A stretch of 42,986 nt of DNA from an uncultured Eggerthella sp. GTDB taxonomy: Bacteria; Actinomycetota; Coriobacteriia; Coriobacteriales; Eggerthellaceae. The stretch covers positions 1-42,986 of the forward strand of contig CAUASB010000012.1 of NCBI GenBank assembly GCA_958431815.1, read 5' to 3'. The position numbers and the translations under genes are program-made. Below the pieces are notes generated by a model, which did no database searches, had not been told where the DNA came from, and saw nothing but the letters and a program-made list of their open reading frames with translations. Position 1 is the stretch's first letter. The number at the start of each line of letters is the position of its first letter. Of this stretch, positions 25,676 to 33,958 are shown in pieces.

Positions 25676-25706
25676 ATATAAAGAAGGCGCCCTTACGGAC
25701 GCCTTC
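25676..25706 (-). terminator. Terminator of the smpB operon
   Basis: On the minus strand GAAGGCGTCC and GGGCGCCTTC form a 10-bp stem with one G-T pair around GTAA, followed by TTTATAT. It lies about 80 bases past the last gene. Confidence 0.75.
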
Positions 25707-25786
25707 GGAAACGGTACTCATGATTGCGATGCCTAAACTCTTAAAGCTATCGCCAACCTGATACATTAAGCCAACAAAGCAGCAAA

Positions 25787-26188
25787 TCACTTGAACTTGA
25801 AAAGACCCTTGATCTCGTTCATGGTGCCAGAAAGCTCGCTTACCACTTCCTTGCCATCGCGGTAAATGCCCGCCATGGTCTTGCCGGCATCTTTCAGGTT
25901 GTCCTTCATTTCATCGGAGAGGAAACTCTTCTCTTCCTTCGACGATGCCTCACCAGGCTTTTTTGCCTCTTCCACCTCATCATCGGATTCGGAGCTCGAG
26001 CCATCCGATTCGACGCTCGACACAACGTGCTTTTCGATATCCCTTTGAATCAGGTACAGGGAATCGTCCACCTTGTCCAAACGCTTCGCGTATTCCGGCG
26101 CCGCATCTTGCAGAGTATCGACGGCTGCACGCACGTCGTCCAAGCGCGCATGCAGCGTATCGATCATCTTATAAACGTCTTCGTTCAA
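25787..26188 (-). CDS. Unknown coiled-coil protein downstream of smpB
   Basis: I do not recognise this 133-residue protein. Residues 5-55 form a likely coiled coil (YKMIDTLHARLDDVRAAVDT), residues 58-90 are an acidic Ser/Glu-rich linker, and 90-133 is amphipathic and ends basic (IKGLFKFK). There is no signal peptide or membrane segment. The frame starts with TTG at 26188, preceded by AGGAG at good spacing; the first ATG is 21 bases further in and lacks a site. It lies eight bases after smpB and is the last gene of that operon. Its coding character is moderate, but ribosome-binding site and terminator support it. Confidence 0.7.
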   Translation of the reverse strand: MNEDVYKMIDTLHARLDDVRAAVDTLQDAAPEYAKRLDKVDDSLYLIQRDIEKHVVSSVESDGSSSESDDEVEEAKKPGEASSKEEKSFLSDEMKDNLKDAGKTMAGIYRDGKEVVSELSGTMNEIKGLFKFK

Positions 26189-26196
26189 AATTGCTC

Positions 26197-26667
26197 CTAA
26201 CGGTAGCGTTGCTTCATTGCGCGTTCGATTTCGCGTTTCGAGTCGCGCTCTGCCATGGAAGCGCGCTTGTCATACAGCTTTTTACCACGAGCAACAGCCA
26301 GTTCCATCTTCACGCGGGAATTCCGATCGAAATAGATCTTAATCGGCACCAGAGCCATTCCCTTTTCCTGCGTTTTACGCTCCAAATCGCGGATCTCATT
26401 GCGATGAAGCAAAAGCTTGCGTTTTCTGTCAGGATCGGGATTGCTTAGATTGCCATGGCTATAAGGTGCGATATGGAGGTTATTGACCCATACCTCGCCC
26501 TTGCGGATAAGCGCAAAGCAATCGGTGAGTTGGCAGTTGTTCTCGCGCAACGAGCATACCTCGGTGCCCGTAAGCACCAAGCCAGCCTCATAGGTTTGCA
26601 GGATGTCGTAATCGTGGAACGCGCGTCGATTCTTGGCGATGAGCTTTGTCGTTTCTTTCTTTGGCAT
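26197..26667 (-). CDS. smpB: SsrA-binding protein SmpB
   Basis: SmpB binds the tRNA-like part of tmRNA and places it in the empty A site of stalled ribosomes. The 156-residue protein has the OB-fold with NRRAFHDYDILQTYEAGLVLTGTEV near the start, GEVWVNNLHIAPY, and the long basic C-terminal tail (KKLYDKRASMAERDSKREIERAMK) that enters the mRNA channel. It starts two bases after the M42 peptidase gene ends. Its RNA partner ssrA lies 26 kb away in the same window. Confidence 0.96.
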   Translation of the reverse strand: MPKKETTKLIAKNRRAFHDYDILQTYEAGLVLTGTEVCSLRENNCQLTDCFALIRKGEVWVNNLHIAPYSHGNLSNPDPDRKRKLLLHRNEIRDLERKTQEKGMALVPIKIYFDRNSRVKMELAVARGKKLYDKRASMAERDSKREIERAMKQRYR

Positions 26668-26669
26668 AC

Positions 26670-27740
26670 CTACATCCCTGGAACAAACGATACGTCTTCA
26701 TCCATATCCAGGATGAAACGTTTCAACAGCAAAACGGTGTCTTCGATATCGGAAAGCTTTACCACTTCCGTTGGCGTGTGCATATAGCGCAGCGGTATGG
26801 AAACCAAACCCGTAGCGCACCCAGCGCCCTGAACCTGCATCTCGGAGGCATCGGTTCCGGAATCGCCCGGCTCCGCTTCGAACTGAACGCGAATGCCCTC
26901 AGCTTCTGCCGCAGCGCACAAACGCTCGAAAACCACTGGATTGATATTCGGCCCACGAGCGATTACCGGTCCTTTACCGCAGGCAATCGAGCCGAACTTG
27001 TTGGTATCGATGCCAGGATAATCGGTGGCGTGGGTAACATCGAGCGCGATGGCTACATCAGGCTTCACCTTGAACGCCGACGTAGCAGCTCCGCGCGATC
27101 CGATTTCCTCTTGCACCGTTGCAGCGCAGATGTAGTCGCCCAGCGAGCCTTCCGCCTTCTTCAGCTCTTCCATCACGCGCGTGATGACGTACACACCGGC
27201 TTTATCGTCGAATGCGCGCGAAACCGCCATGCCCTTACCGTACTTTTCGAAGCCGACACCATAGGTGATAACATCGCCCACCCGAACAAGTTCCTTCACC
27301 TTTCGGGCAGAAAGCCCCACGTCAATGAAGAGAGAGCCGATAGGAGTTACTTTGGAACGCTCATCGGAATCAATGAGATGAATGGGCTTGCGGCCCACAA
27401 CGCCACGCAACGTGCCCGTTTCGGTGTGCACGTCAACGCGCAATCCCGGCAGAATCGCTGCATCGACCCCGCCAACAGCTGCCACATGGAGAAAGCCCTG
27501 CGAATCGATGCTCTTCACCATCAAGCCTACCTCGTCCATATGAGAGGCAATCATGACAGAGGGAGCAGAGCCCGTTCCTTTAAGGCATGCGTGAACCGAT
27601 CCCATAACGTCGGTTTCGATAACATCGGCACACTCGGAAAGCCTGCTTCGTACGAGCTGGGCAACCCTTGCTTCGGTTCCGGTAACGGAAGGGGTTTCAA
27701 GCAAGCGCTTCAAAAACGATTTGTCGGCGAGTTTAGCCAT
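26670..27740 (-). CDS. M42-family metallo-aminopeptidase
   Basis: M42 peptidases are dodecameric di-zinc (or di-cobalt) aminopeptidases that trim peptides in the cytoplasm. The 356-residue product keeps the full ligand set: His67 in SHMDEVG, Asp178 in FDDKAG, Glu211/Glu212 in QEEIG, Asp234 in ALDVTHATD and His321 in RYMHTPTEV. The overall sequence is unbroken. It lies between rnr and smpB, so it may be cotranscribed with the rescue machinery; a TATAAT at 27805-27810 may give it its own start. Substrate is not evident. Confidence 0.9.
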   Translation of the reverse strand: MAKLADKSFLKRLLETPSVTGTEARVAQLVRSRLSECADVIETDVMGSVHACLKGTGSAPSVMIASHMDEVGLMVKSIDSQGFLHVAAVGGVDAAILPGLRVDVHTETGTLRGVVGRKPIHLIDSDERSKVTPIGSLFIDVGLSARKVKELVRVGDVITYGVGFEKYGKGMAVSRAFDDKAGVYVITRVMEELKKAEGSLGDYICAATVQEEIGSRGAATSAFKVKPDVAIALDVTHATDYPGIDTNKFGSIACGKGPVIARGPNINPVVFERLCAAAEAEGIRVQFEAEPGDSGTDASEMQVQGAGCATGLVSIPLRYMHTPTEVVKLSDIEDTVLLLKRFILDMDEDVSFVPGM

Positions 27741-27804
27741 AAAGCACCTTCATCCTCAGGACAAAAGCCCTGATATATCAAGCGTACATGCATATTTTTT
27801 CGTA

Positions 27805-27810
27805 ATTATA
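27805..27810 (-). promoter_or_regulatory. Candidate -10 before the M42 gene
   Basis: TATAAT on the minus strand, 65 bases before the M42 start, in the 103-base gap after rnr. No -35 is clear; the palindrome TGATATATCA (27770-27779) lies downstream of it. Confidence 0.4.
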
Positions 27811-27843
27811 CCGCCCTTATCCAGGGCATCACGCAACCTCGGC

Positions 27844-29892
27844 CTAAACGTGCGAAGGAGCAAGCTTGAAACGAAGCTTCCGTTCACGCGCCTTTGCTGA
27901 AACGAGTACAACAGACATCGTTTGCCCCAAACGATAGCGGGTCCCCGTAGAAGAGCCTTGCAGCATCTGCTTGTCAGCATCGTATGAGAAGTACTCGTCG
28001 CCTAGATCTTCCACCGAAAGGGACCCGCTTGCCGTGCATTCGAGCCTAACCATAAGACCGAACGAGGAAACCGAGGAGACAACACCGGTGAACGTCTGCC
28101 CCACGAAACACTCCAAATACTCGATGATCTTGGTAAGTTGCGACTGGCGAGCCGCTTTCTCGGCTTCCCGCTCCATGAACGAAGAGTGCTCAGCCATCCA
28201 GCTCATCGAGTTCTTCTGCGCTTCGTAGGTTGCACTGTGCCCGAAAAACGCTTCTTTCAACATACGATGCACCAGCAAATCAGGATAACGGCGAATTGGA
28301 CTGGTGAAATGGCAATAGGTTCGAAGCGCAAGACCGTAATGCTCACTCGGATCGGTGCGATACACTGCCCGTTTCATGGCGCGGAGCAAAAGCACGTTCA
28401 CCAATTCCTGCTGAGGCGTTCCTTGAACACGGGTAAGCACTTCCTGCAAGGTTTGGGGGTTCCCATCGCAGAACAAGCGCTTGCTGATGTCACTGAACAA
28501 CGAAGATTCCTGAAGCACTTCATAGAGAGCATGCAGCGCTTCCCCATCGGGAGCGTCGTGGATACGGTAGACGCACGGCAGTCCCTTTTGGGTAAGCCAT
28601 TCGGCAACAAGATGGTTTGCCAAGATCATGGACTCTTCAATGAGCTCGGTGGCATCGGTCCTGCGGCGGTAGATGATTTCGACGGGGCGGCCGTCGTCGT
28701 CAAGCTTTGCCTTTGCCTCTACCCTGTCGAAATCCATGCAGCCGTCCTTCTTGCGACGACCGAACAAGGTCTTTGCAAGGGTATCAAGCTGGGGAACGCG
28801 CCCTACAAGCGCACTGAGCGTTTCGGTGGAAAGTGACGTTGCCCCATGCGGCACATCGCACGTTTCAAGGTTCTTTTCAATCTCTGCAAGAGGCAGCGAC
28901 CTCTGAGCGCATGACAGAATCGTCTGCGCCTGCTCATAGGACAGGCGCGCTTTAGAACGGATCACCGAAGGGAACACTTCGTAGGATACAACCGAGCCAT
29001 TGGGAGCGATTTCCGCTTCCACCGTAATTGCGCAACGGTCCTGCGCCGGCATAAGCGAGCAAAGGCCGTTACTCAAACGCTCGGGCAACATGGGCAGAAC
29101 CCTATCCACCAAATAAACCGAGGTGGCACGACGCCGTGCATCCATATCGAGCGAAGAATCATAGGTCACAAACCGCGATACATCGGCAATATGAACGCCC
29201 AAAACATAGTTGGCGCCCTTACGTTCGAGCGAAACCGCATCATCAAAGTCGCGCGCGTCCACTGGATCGATAGTGAAAATGAAGCTATTGCGCAAATCAC
29301 GATACCCTTGCACTACCGCAAGATCGGGATCCAGAACGCAACGCTCCGCTTCCTTTTTCGCTGCTTCGGAAAACTCGGTTTCGAATTGATGCTCGGCGAT
29401 GATAAGGTCGATGGCGATATCCGAATCACCTTCAGAACCCAACACCCGCACCACCGTACCCGTTGCCGCAGAATTGCGGGTGGGAAACTCGTTGATGCGC
29501 ACTTCGACCAAATCGCCGTCGTTGACATGGAGAGCATCGCTCCTCAGCGTGAAGATATCGCACGGCACCGAAGGGTCTTCCGGCACCACCACGCCAAACG
29601 GCTCGGCAATTTCATAACGTCCGATCAAGGTATCACGTGCTCGCATTATCACACGAGCAACGCGGGCAGAGGGTTTTCGTGCCGCATCGAAATAATGCTT
29701 ATCAGGTGCCTGGTTTGAAATACGCGACACCTCGACCAAGTCTCCGGGAAATGCCCCGTTAACCTTCGAGGCGGGAATGAAGAACTCACCCTCGGCTGTT
29801 TTCACAAAACCGAATCCCTGAGCGCTGAGCTCAAGGATTCCTTGAGGTTTTGCCTTTGGGTGCCTGCGCGCCTTGGAGCTACGTCGTGCCAT
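27844..29892 (-). CDS. rnr: RNase R-type 3'-5' exoribonuclease (RNB family)
   Basis: RNase R degrades structured RNA and the non-stop messages released by tmRNA. The 682-residue protein has N-terminal cold-shock-like domains (about 15-160), the RNB domain from 200 with all four catalytic acids in TIDPVDARDFDDAV (Asp209, Asp215, Asp217, Asp218), and a C-terminal S1 domain (VGQTFTGVVSSVSSFGLMVRLE). It lacks the long Lys-rich tail of E. coli RNase R. AAGGAAGG precedes the ATG. Its place near smpB fits its role in trans-translation. Confidence 0.93.
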   Translation of the reverse strand: MARRSSKARRHPKAKPQGILELSAQGFGFVKTAEGEFFIPASKVNGAFPGDLVEVSRISNQAPDKHYFDAARKPSARVARVIMRARDTLIGRYEIAEPFGVVVPEDPSVPCDIFTLRSDALHVNDGDLVEVRINEFPTRNSAATGTVVRVLGSEGDSDIAIDLIIAEHQFETEFSEAAKKEAERCVLDPDLAVVQGYRDLRNSFIFTIDPVDARDFDDAVSLERKGANYVLGVHIADVSRFVTYDSSLDMDARRRATSVYLVDRVLPMLPERLSNGLCSLMPAQDRCAITVEAEIAPNGSVVSYEVFPSVIRSKARLSYEQAQTILSCAQRSLPLAEIEKNLETCDVPHGATSLSTETLSALVGRVPQLDTLAKTLFGRRKKDGCMDFDRVEAKAKLDDDGRPVEIIYRRRTDATELIEESMILANHLVAEWLTQKGLPCVYRIHDAPDGEALHALYEVLQESSLFSDISKRLFCDGNPQTLQEVLTRVQGTPQQELVNVLLLRAMKRAVYRTDPSEHYGLALRTYCHFTSPIRRYPDLLVHRMLKEAFFGHSATYEAQKNSMSWMAEHSSFMEREAEKAARQSQLTKIIEYLECFVGQTFTGVVSSVSSFGLMVRLECTASGSLSVEDLGDEYFSYDADKQMLQGSSTGTRYRLGQTMSVVLVSAKARERKLRFKLAPSHV

Positions 29893-29901
29893 TACCTTCC
29901 T

Positions 29902-31155
29902 TTATGAGATCTGAGAACGAGCCGAATCGAATGCCACCGAATCCTGCGTTCCGACATGCGATGTTTCCACATTAGGCGTAATGCCGTTGCCGTCTATCTG
30001 CCTACCGCTAGGAGTCAGATAGTAAGCAGCGGTATAGCGGATGGCACCACCGAATGAGAGCGGCTGCATAGCCTGGATAGAACCCTTGCCCTGCGTTTTC
30101 TCACCGACGATTTCAGCGCGCCCTGATTCTTGCAAGGCAGCAGCAAGCACCTCGGCGCAACCGGCAGTGCGCCCGTTGGTGATCACCACCAAGGGTGCAT
30201 TGGAAACACTGTCACCAGCAGCACTGCGTGAAGTGGTTCCGCTTACCGTTTCGATTTGCACTACCACACCGTTTTGAATGAAAAGCGATGCAATATCGAC
30301 TGCTTGGGTAAGGTAGCCGCCAGGCACATCACGCAAATCGAGCACGAATGCCTGAGCGCCCTTCGACGTGGAATCATTGAGGGCGTTCTGGACCATCGAA
30401 GCGCTGTCGGAGGTGATCTGCTTCACATCGATCGTGCAGACACCATCGCGAACGCTCCAGGTAACGTTGTCCTGCGAAGAAGAGGAAAACGTAAGCGTGG
30501 TAGAAAACGTGGTGCCGTTTTCCCCTTGCTTCTGTGAAGGACGGTTCCACGTAACGTAGACGCTCTCGCCTTCAGAGCGGGAAAGCGCATCGAGCACTTC
30601 GGGGATGCTCCAGGAAGATTTGGAAACACCGTCGATCGACTGGACGTAGTCGCCCGTTTCGATGCCGGCCGCCGCAGCAGAGGAATCCTCGAAAACATCC
30701 GAAGCGAAGCACTTGCCCTCGTTTTCGCCGAACAATACACCGATACCCGCTTCGGGGTTCTTGGTGCTGGCCAAGTACGCGCGGTAGCTTGTTTCATCGT
30801 AGTACTTGAGGAACGGGTCCCCCGTGCTTTCGGCATACGACGACAGCACCTTAGTGGTTACCTGCCCAAGGTCGTAATCGTCCATGCTGCTCTTCTTCAG
30901 CACGCCTTCCATTTCGGCAACGCGCGCCGAAAGAGAATCGTACGTGTCGCCCGAAACCGTTAAACCAGGATTGGTTTCCGTATCGACGTCGAGCGAGGAA
31001 AAGCCCATGGCATTGAGCAAATCGGTATTGCCGCGAACCATGAAGCCCGCGCAAAACACCACGCATACGAAAATGCAAGCACCGAGAACTTTCACGATGC
31101 TTGCATTTCGTTTGTTCGAAGATTCCACCTTGGTGGTTTTCTTGAAATCGTTCAC
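29902..31155 (-). CDS. S41 (CtpA-like) PDZ protein lacking the catalytic serine
   Basis: S41 carboxy-terminal processing peptidases cut envelope proteins using a Ser-Lys(-Gln) site. The 417-residue product has a membrane anchor at about 22-42, a PDZ domain at 130-205 and the protease core from 230. The conserved Lys357 and Gln361 (TQGKGSIQ) are present, but the position 25 residues before the Lys, which is Ser in Prc and CtpB, is Gly332 here, inside TAGCAE, with Cys333 next. The codons are GGT and TGC at 30157-30162. It may be a pseudoenzyme or use Cys. The GTG start follows AAGG. It sits directly after ftsEX, suggesting a role in division or wall remodelling. Confidence 0.85.
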   Translation of the reverse strand: MNDFKKTTKVESSNKRNASIVKVLGACIFVCVVFCAGFMVRGNTDLLNAMGFSSLDVDTETNPGLTVSGDTYDSLSARVAEMEGVLKKSSMDDYDLGQVTTKVLSSYAESTGDPFLKYYDETSYRAYLASTKNPEAGIGVLFGENEGKCFASDVFEDSSAAAAGIETGDYVQSIDGVSKSSWSIPEVLDALSRSEGESVYVTWNRPSQKQGENGTTFSTTLTFSSSSQDNVTWSVRDGVCTIDVKQITSDSASMVQNALNDSTSKGAQAFVLDLRDVPGGYLTQAVDIASLFIQNGVVVQIETVSGTTSRSAAGDSVSNAPLVVITNGRTAGCAEVLAAALQESGRAEIVGEKTQGKGSIQAMQPLSFGGAIRYTAAYYLTPSGRQIDGNGITPNVETSHVGTQDSVAFDSARSQIS

Positions 31156-31193
31156 TAACGTGCCTTCGATTCCTTGAACATAAAAGCCTTTCT

Positions 31194-32105
31194 TTAGACC
31201 TTAAGGTAACGGCGCATTGCGAACATGGAGCCCAGCAGGCCAATTACCAAGCCGGCAACCAACAGTGCCAGGTAGATCAACAAGAACATACCAAGGTCAA
31301 CGTTGATGGGCAGCCACGGCAGAGCAACCGCCATCTGGGGAAGAAGCACGTTACGGGCAACTTCCATAACCAGAATAGCCAAGAGCGAGCCGATGAGGGC
31401 GTGCAGCGCACCTTCTGCCAAGAACGGTCCGCGAATGAAGCCGTTCGAAGCGCCAACCAAACGCATGATGGCGATTTCCTTGCGACGGGCAAGAATAGCC
31501 AGGCGAATGGTGTTGTTGATAAAGATGAACGCGATGAAGATCAACAGGGCGATAAGCGCAATGCCTGCCGTGCGGATGGCATTGGTAAGCGAGAAGAGCT
31601 TATCAACCGTCTTCTGGCCGTACTGGAGCGAATCAGAAGGATCGTCTGCGTTATCGCAAATATCAACGAAATCCTGATTTGCCAAGATCTGCGCAGCAAT
31701 GTCGGAAACGCTTTGAGCCTTATCGAGCTGAACGTCAATAGAAGCCGGCAGCGGGTTTTCGCCATCAAGCTGGTCGACGATTTCAGGGTTGGAAGTAGAC
31801 TTACGGAAGTTCTCCAAAGCCTGATCCTTCGTGGTGAAGGATACGCTTTCAACGCCATCGTAGCCCTGAATGGCCTGCATTACCTTTTCGATGTCGGCGT
31901 CGCCTGCATCGTCTTTCACATACGCCGTAATGGAAACCTGGTTCTCAACCGAGGCAACCACGTTGTTTACCACAGCACCTGCAATGCAGAAGATGCCGAT
32001 AATCAGCAACGACAGGAAAATCGTAATGATAGAGCCCAGCGTAGTGGATAAGTTGCGCGTAAAGCCCGTAAGCGATTCGCGGAAGAAGTAGAAAAGACTA
32101 GACAT
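31194..32105 (-). CDS. ftsX: Cell division protein FtsX
   Basis: FtsX is the membrane half of the FtsEX ABC-type complex that activates peptidoglycan hydrolases at the division site. The 303-residue protein starts MSSLFYFFRESLTGFTRN, has four membrane segments (about 22-46, 178-200, 228-250, 271-295) and a large outside loop (47-176) between the first two. The cytoplasmic end of TM2 has ARRKEIAIMRLVGAS, the FtsX/MacB signature. Its ATG overlaps the ftsE stop by eight bases. The S41-like gene follows 38 bases later. Confidence 0.95.
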   Translation of the reverse strand: MSSLFYFFRESLTGFTRNLSTTLGSIITIFLSLLIIGIFCIAGAVVNNVVASVENQVSITAYVKDDAGDADIEKVMQAIQGYDGVESVSFTTKDQALENFRKSTSNPEIVDQLDGENPLPASIDVQLDKAQSVSDIAAQILANQDFVDICDNADDPSDSLQYGQKTVDKLFSLTNAIRTAGIALIALLIFIAFIFINNTIRLAILARRKEIAIMRLVGASNGFIRGPFLAEGALHALIGSLLAILVMEVARNVLLPQMAVALPWLPINVDLGMFLLIYLALLVAGLVIGLLGSMFAMRRYLKV

Positions 32106-32928
32106 CGAAACCGTACACTCCCCTGTCCTGGTCGCGCGTCAGAACGCCCTTGTCAAGCGCAATTACGCGACGACGCATGTTGTCGACCATTTCGCGGTCG
32201 TGCGTAGCAACAAGAACCGTGGTGCCCGTGCGATTGATTCGCTCGAGCAAGTCCATGATGCCGCGCGAGTTCTGCGGGTCAAGGTTGCCTGTAGGCTCGT
32301 CGCAGATAAGCAGCGGAGGACGGTTGACGATAGCGCGCGCAATGGACACACGCTGCTGTTCGCCACCGGAAAGCTGATCAGGACGCTTGTTGAGCTTGTC
32401 CTGCAAGCCAACAAGGCGCAGAACCTCAGGAACCTGCGTACGGATAACGTGACGGGACTTACCGATTACTTCAAGCGCAAACGCAACGTTTTCGAAAACC
32501 GTCTTGTTAGGCAGAAGCTTGAAGTCCTGGAACACGCAACCGATATTGCGGCGCAGGTACGGAACACGCCAGTTTCTCATGGTGGTCAGATCTTCATCAG
32601 CAATGTAGATATGACCCTTGGTGGGCTTGATCTGACGGATGAGCAAGTTGATGAACGTCGACTTGCCCGAGCCGGAATGACCTACCAAGAATACGAACTC
32701 GCCCGGATAGATATGAAGCGAAATGTCCTTCAACGCAGGGTTGTTGGGCTGTGCTTCGTATATCTTCGTCACGTGTTCGAGCGTAATAACCGGATTGCCC
32801 GTGTATTGAGGAGCTGTTTCCTCAACGTTTACCACAGGAAGCGACTGCGAAAGCTGAGACGCTACCTGATTTACTGGAGGCTGCTGGACATGCTTGCCCA
32901 CAGGAGCCCCACTCTGTTCGTTCGTCAC
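32098..32928 (-). CDS. ftsE: Cell division ATP-binding protein FtsE with N-terminal extension
   Basis: FtsE is the ATPase that drives FtsX and, through it, wall hydrolases. The ABC domain starts around VITLEHVTKIYEA and has Walker A GHSGSGKST, the signature LSGGEQQRVSIARA, Walker B LLICDEPTGNLD and the switch ATHD. About 45 residues rich in Gln, Pro and Val precede it, longer than the usual start. The ATG at 32940 lacks a ribosome-binding site, whereas the GTG at 32928 has GGAG six bases before it, so I use the latter (276 residues). Gap to the upstream transketolase gene is under 50 bases. Confidence 0.93.
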   Translation of the reverse strand: MTNEQSGAPVGKHVQQPPVNQVASQLSQSLPVVNVEETAPQYTGNPVITLEHVTKIYEAQPNNPALKDISLHIYPGEFVFLVGHSGSGKSTFINLLIRQIKPTKGHIYIADEDLTTMRNWRVPYLRRNIGCVFQDFKLLPNKTVFENVAFALEVIGKSRHVIRTQVPEVLRLVGLQDKLNKRPDQLSGGEQQRVSIARAIVNRPPLLICDEPTGNLDPQNSRGIMDLLERINRTGTTVLVATHDREMVDNMRRRVIALDKGVLTRDQDRGVYGFDV

Positions 32929-32976
32929 AGTATGCTCCATTCATTGGGTGTAATTCTGAGACTGCAGATGAGTATA

Positions 32977-33957
32977 TCAGGCATGCTTTCGGGCGCTTAC
33001 CTTCTTCACAGCTTGCACAAGGGCATCGGAATCCAGGCCGAAATACGTAAGCAATTCGTTAAATTCGCCCGACTTGCCGAAACGGTCACGCACACCCACC
33101 AATTCAAGGGGGCAAGGGAACTGCTCGGCAGCAAGTTCGGACACGGCAGAACCAAGGCCGCCGTATACCGAATGCTCTTCGGCGACAACCGCGCAGCCCG
33201 TCTTCTTCAGGGAAGCCAGAATGGTATCGGCATCGAGGGGCTTGATGCAGAATGCGTCGATGACCTCGGCGGAAATGCCCTCTTCAGCCAGTGCGTCGGC
33301 AGCCTTCATGGCCTCGGCAATCTCGACGCCGCAGGCAATGAGAGTAACGTCGGTACCCTCGCGCAGCACATAAGCGCGACCGACTTCAAGCTCAACATCG
33401 GGAGCGTAAACAGCAGGAACTGCAGCGCGACCCATGCGGATGTATACCGGGCCCGGCGTTTCTGCAGCCAAGCGGATGGCAGCACAGCATGCTGCGTAAT
33501 CGGCGGGGACAAGAACGCGCATGTTGGGCAGCCCGCGCATCAACGAGATGTCTTCAAGCATCTGATGCGAACCGCCGTCAGGGCCGACGGAAATACCGGC
33601 ATGCGTGGGCGCAACCTTGACGTTGAGGTTCGAGTAGCACACGGTGTTGCGAATCTGATCGTAGGCACGGCCCGTGCCGAACACAGCGAACGAACCGGTA
33701 TAGGCAATGTTGCCCGTCAGGGAAAGGCCTGCGGCAACATCGATCATGTTCTGTTCTGCAATGCCAACATTGAACAGGCGCTTTGCGTTTTCAGGGCTGG
33801 CAGCAGCGAACTTTTTGGTGGTGGTAGAACCGGTAAGGTCGGCATCTACCGCTACAACCTTCTTGCCCTCTGCGGCAAGCTCAGCAAGCGTTACGCCGTA
33901 AGCGGCACGCGTGGCCTTCTTTTCCTGTGCCTGTTCGGGGGTAGCAAGCTTTACCAC
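32977..33957 (-). CDS. Transketolase C-terminal subunit
   Basis: In this split transketolase, the C-terminal subunit carries the pyrimidine-binding and C-terminal domains that complete the thiamine-diphosphate site. The 326-residue product contains DADLTGST, VGIAEQNMIDVAAGLS (holding the catalytic Glu that activates the cofactor) and HAGISVGPDGGSHQ. It starts with GTG after a one-base gap from its partner's TAA, with GGAG nine bases upstream. The pair acts in the non-oxidative pentose phosphate pathway. Confidence 0.93.
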   Translation of the reverse strand: MVKLATPEQAQEKKATRAAYGVTLAELAAEGKKVVAVDADLTGSTTTKKFAAASPENAKRLFNVGIAEQNMIDVAAGLSLTGNIAYTGSFAVFGTGRAYDQIRNTVCYSNLNVKVAPTHAGISVGPDGGSHQMLEDISLMRGLPNMRVLVPADYAACCAAIRLAAETPGPVYIRMGRAAVPAVYAPDVELEVGRAYVLREGTDVTLIACGVEIAEAMKAADALAEEGISAEVIDAFCIKPLDADTILASLKKTGCAVVAEEHSVYGGLGSAVSELAAEQFPCPLELVGVRDRFGKSGEFNELLTYFGLDSDALVQAVKKVSARKHA

Positions 33958-33958
33958 G

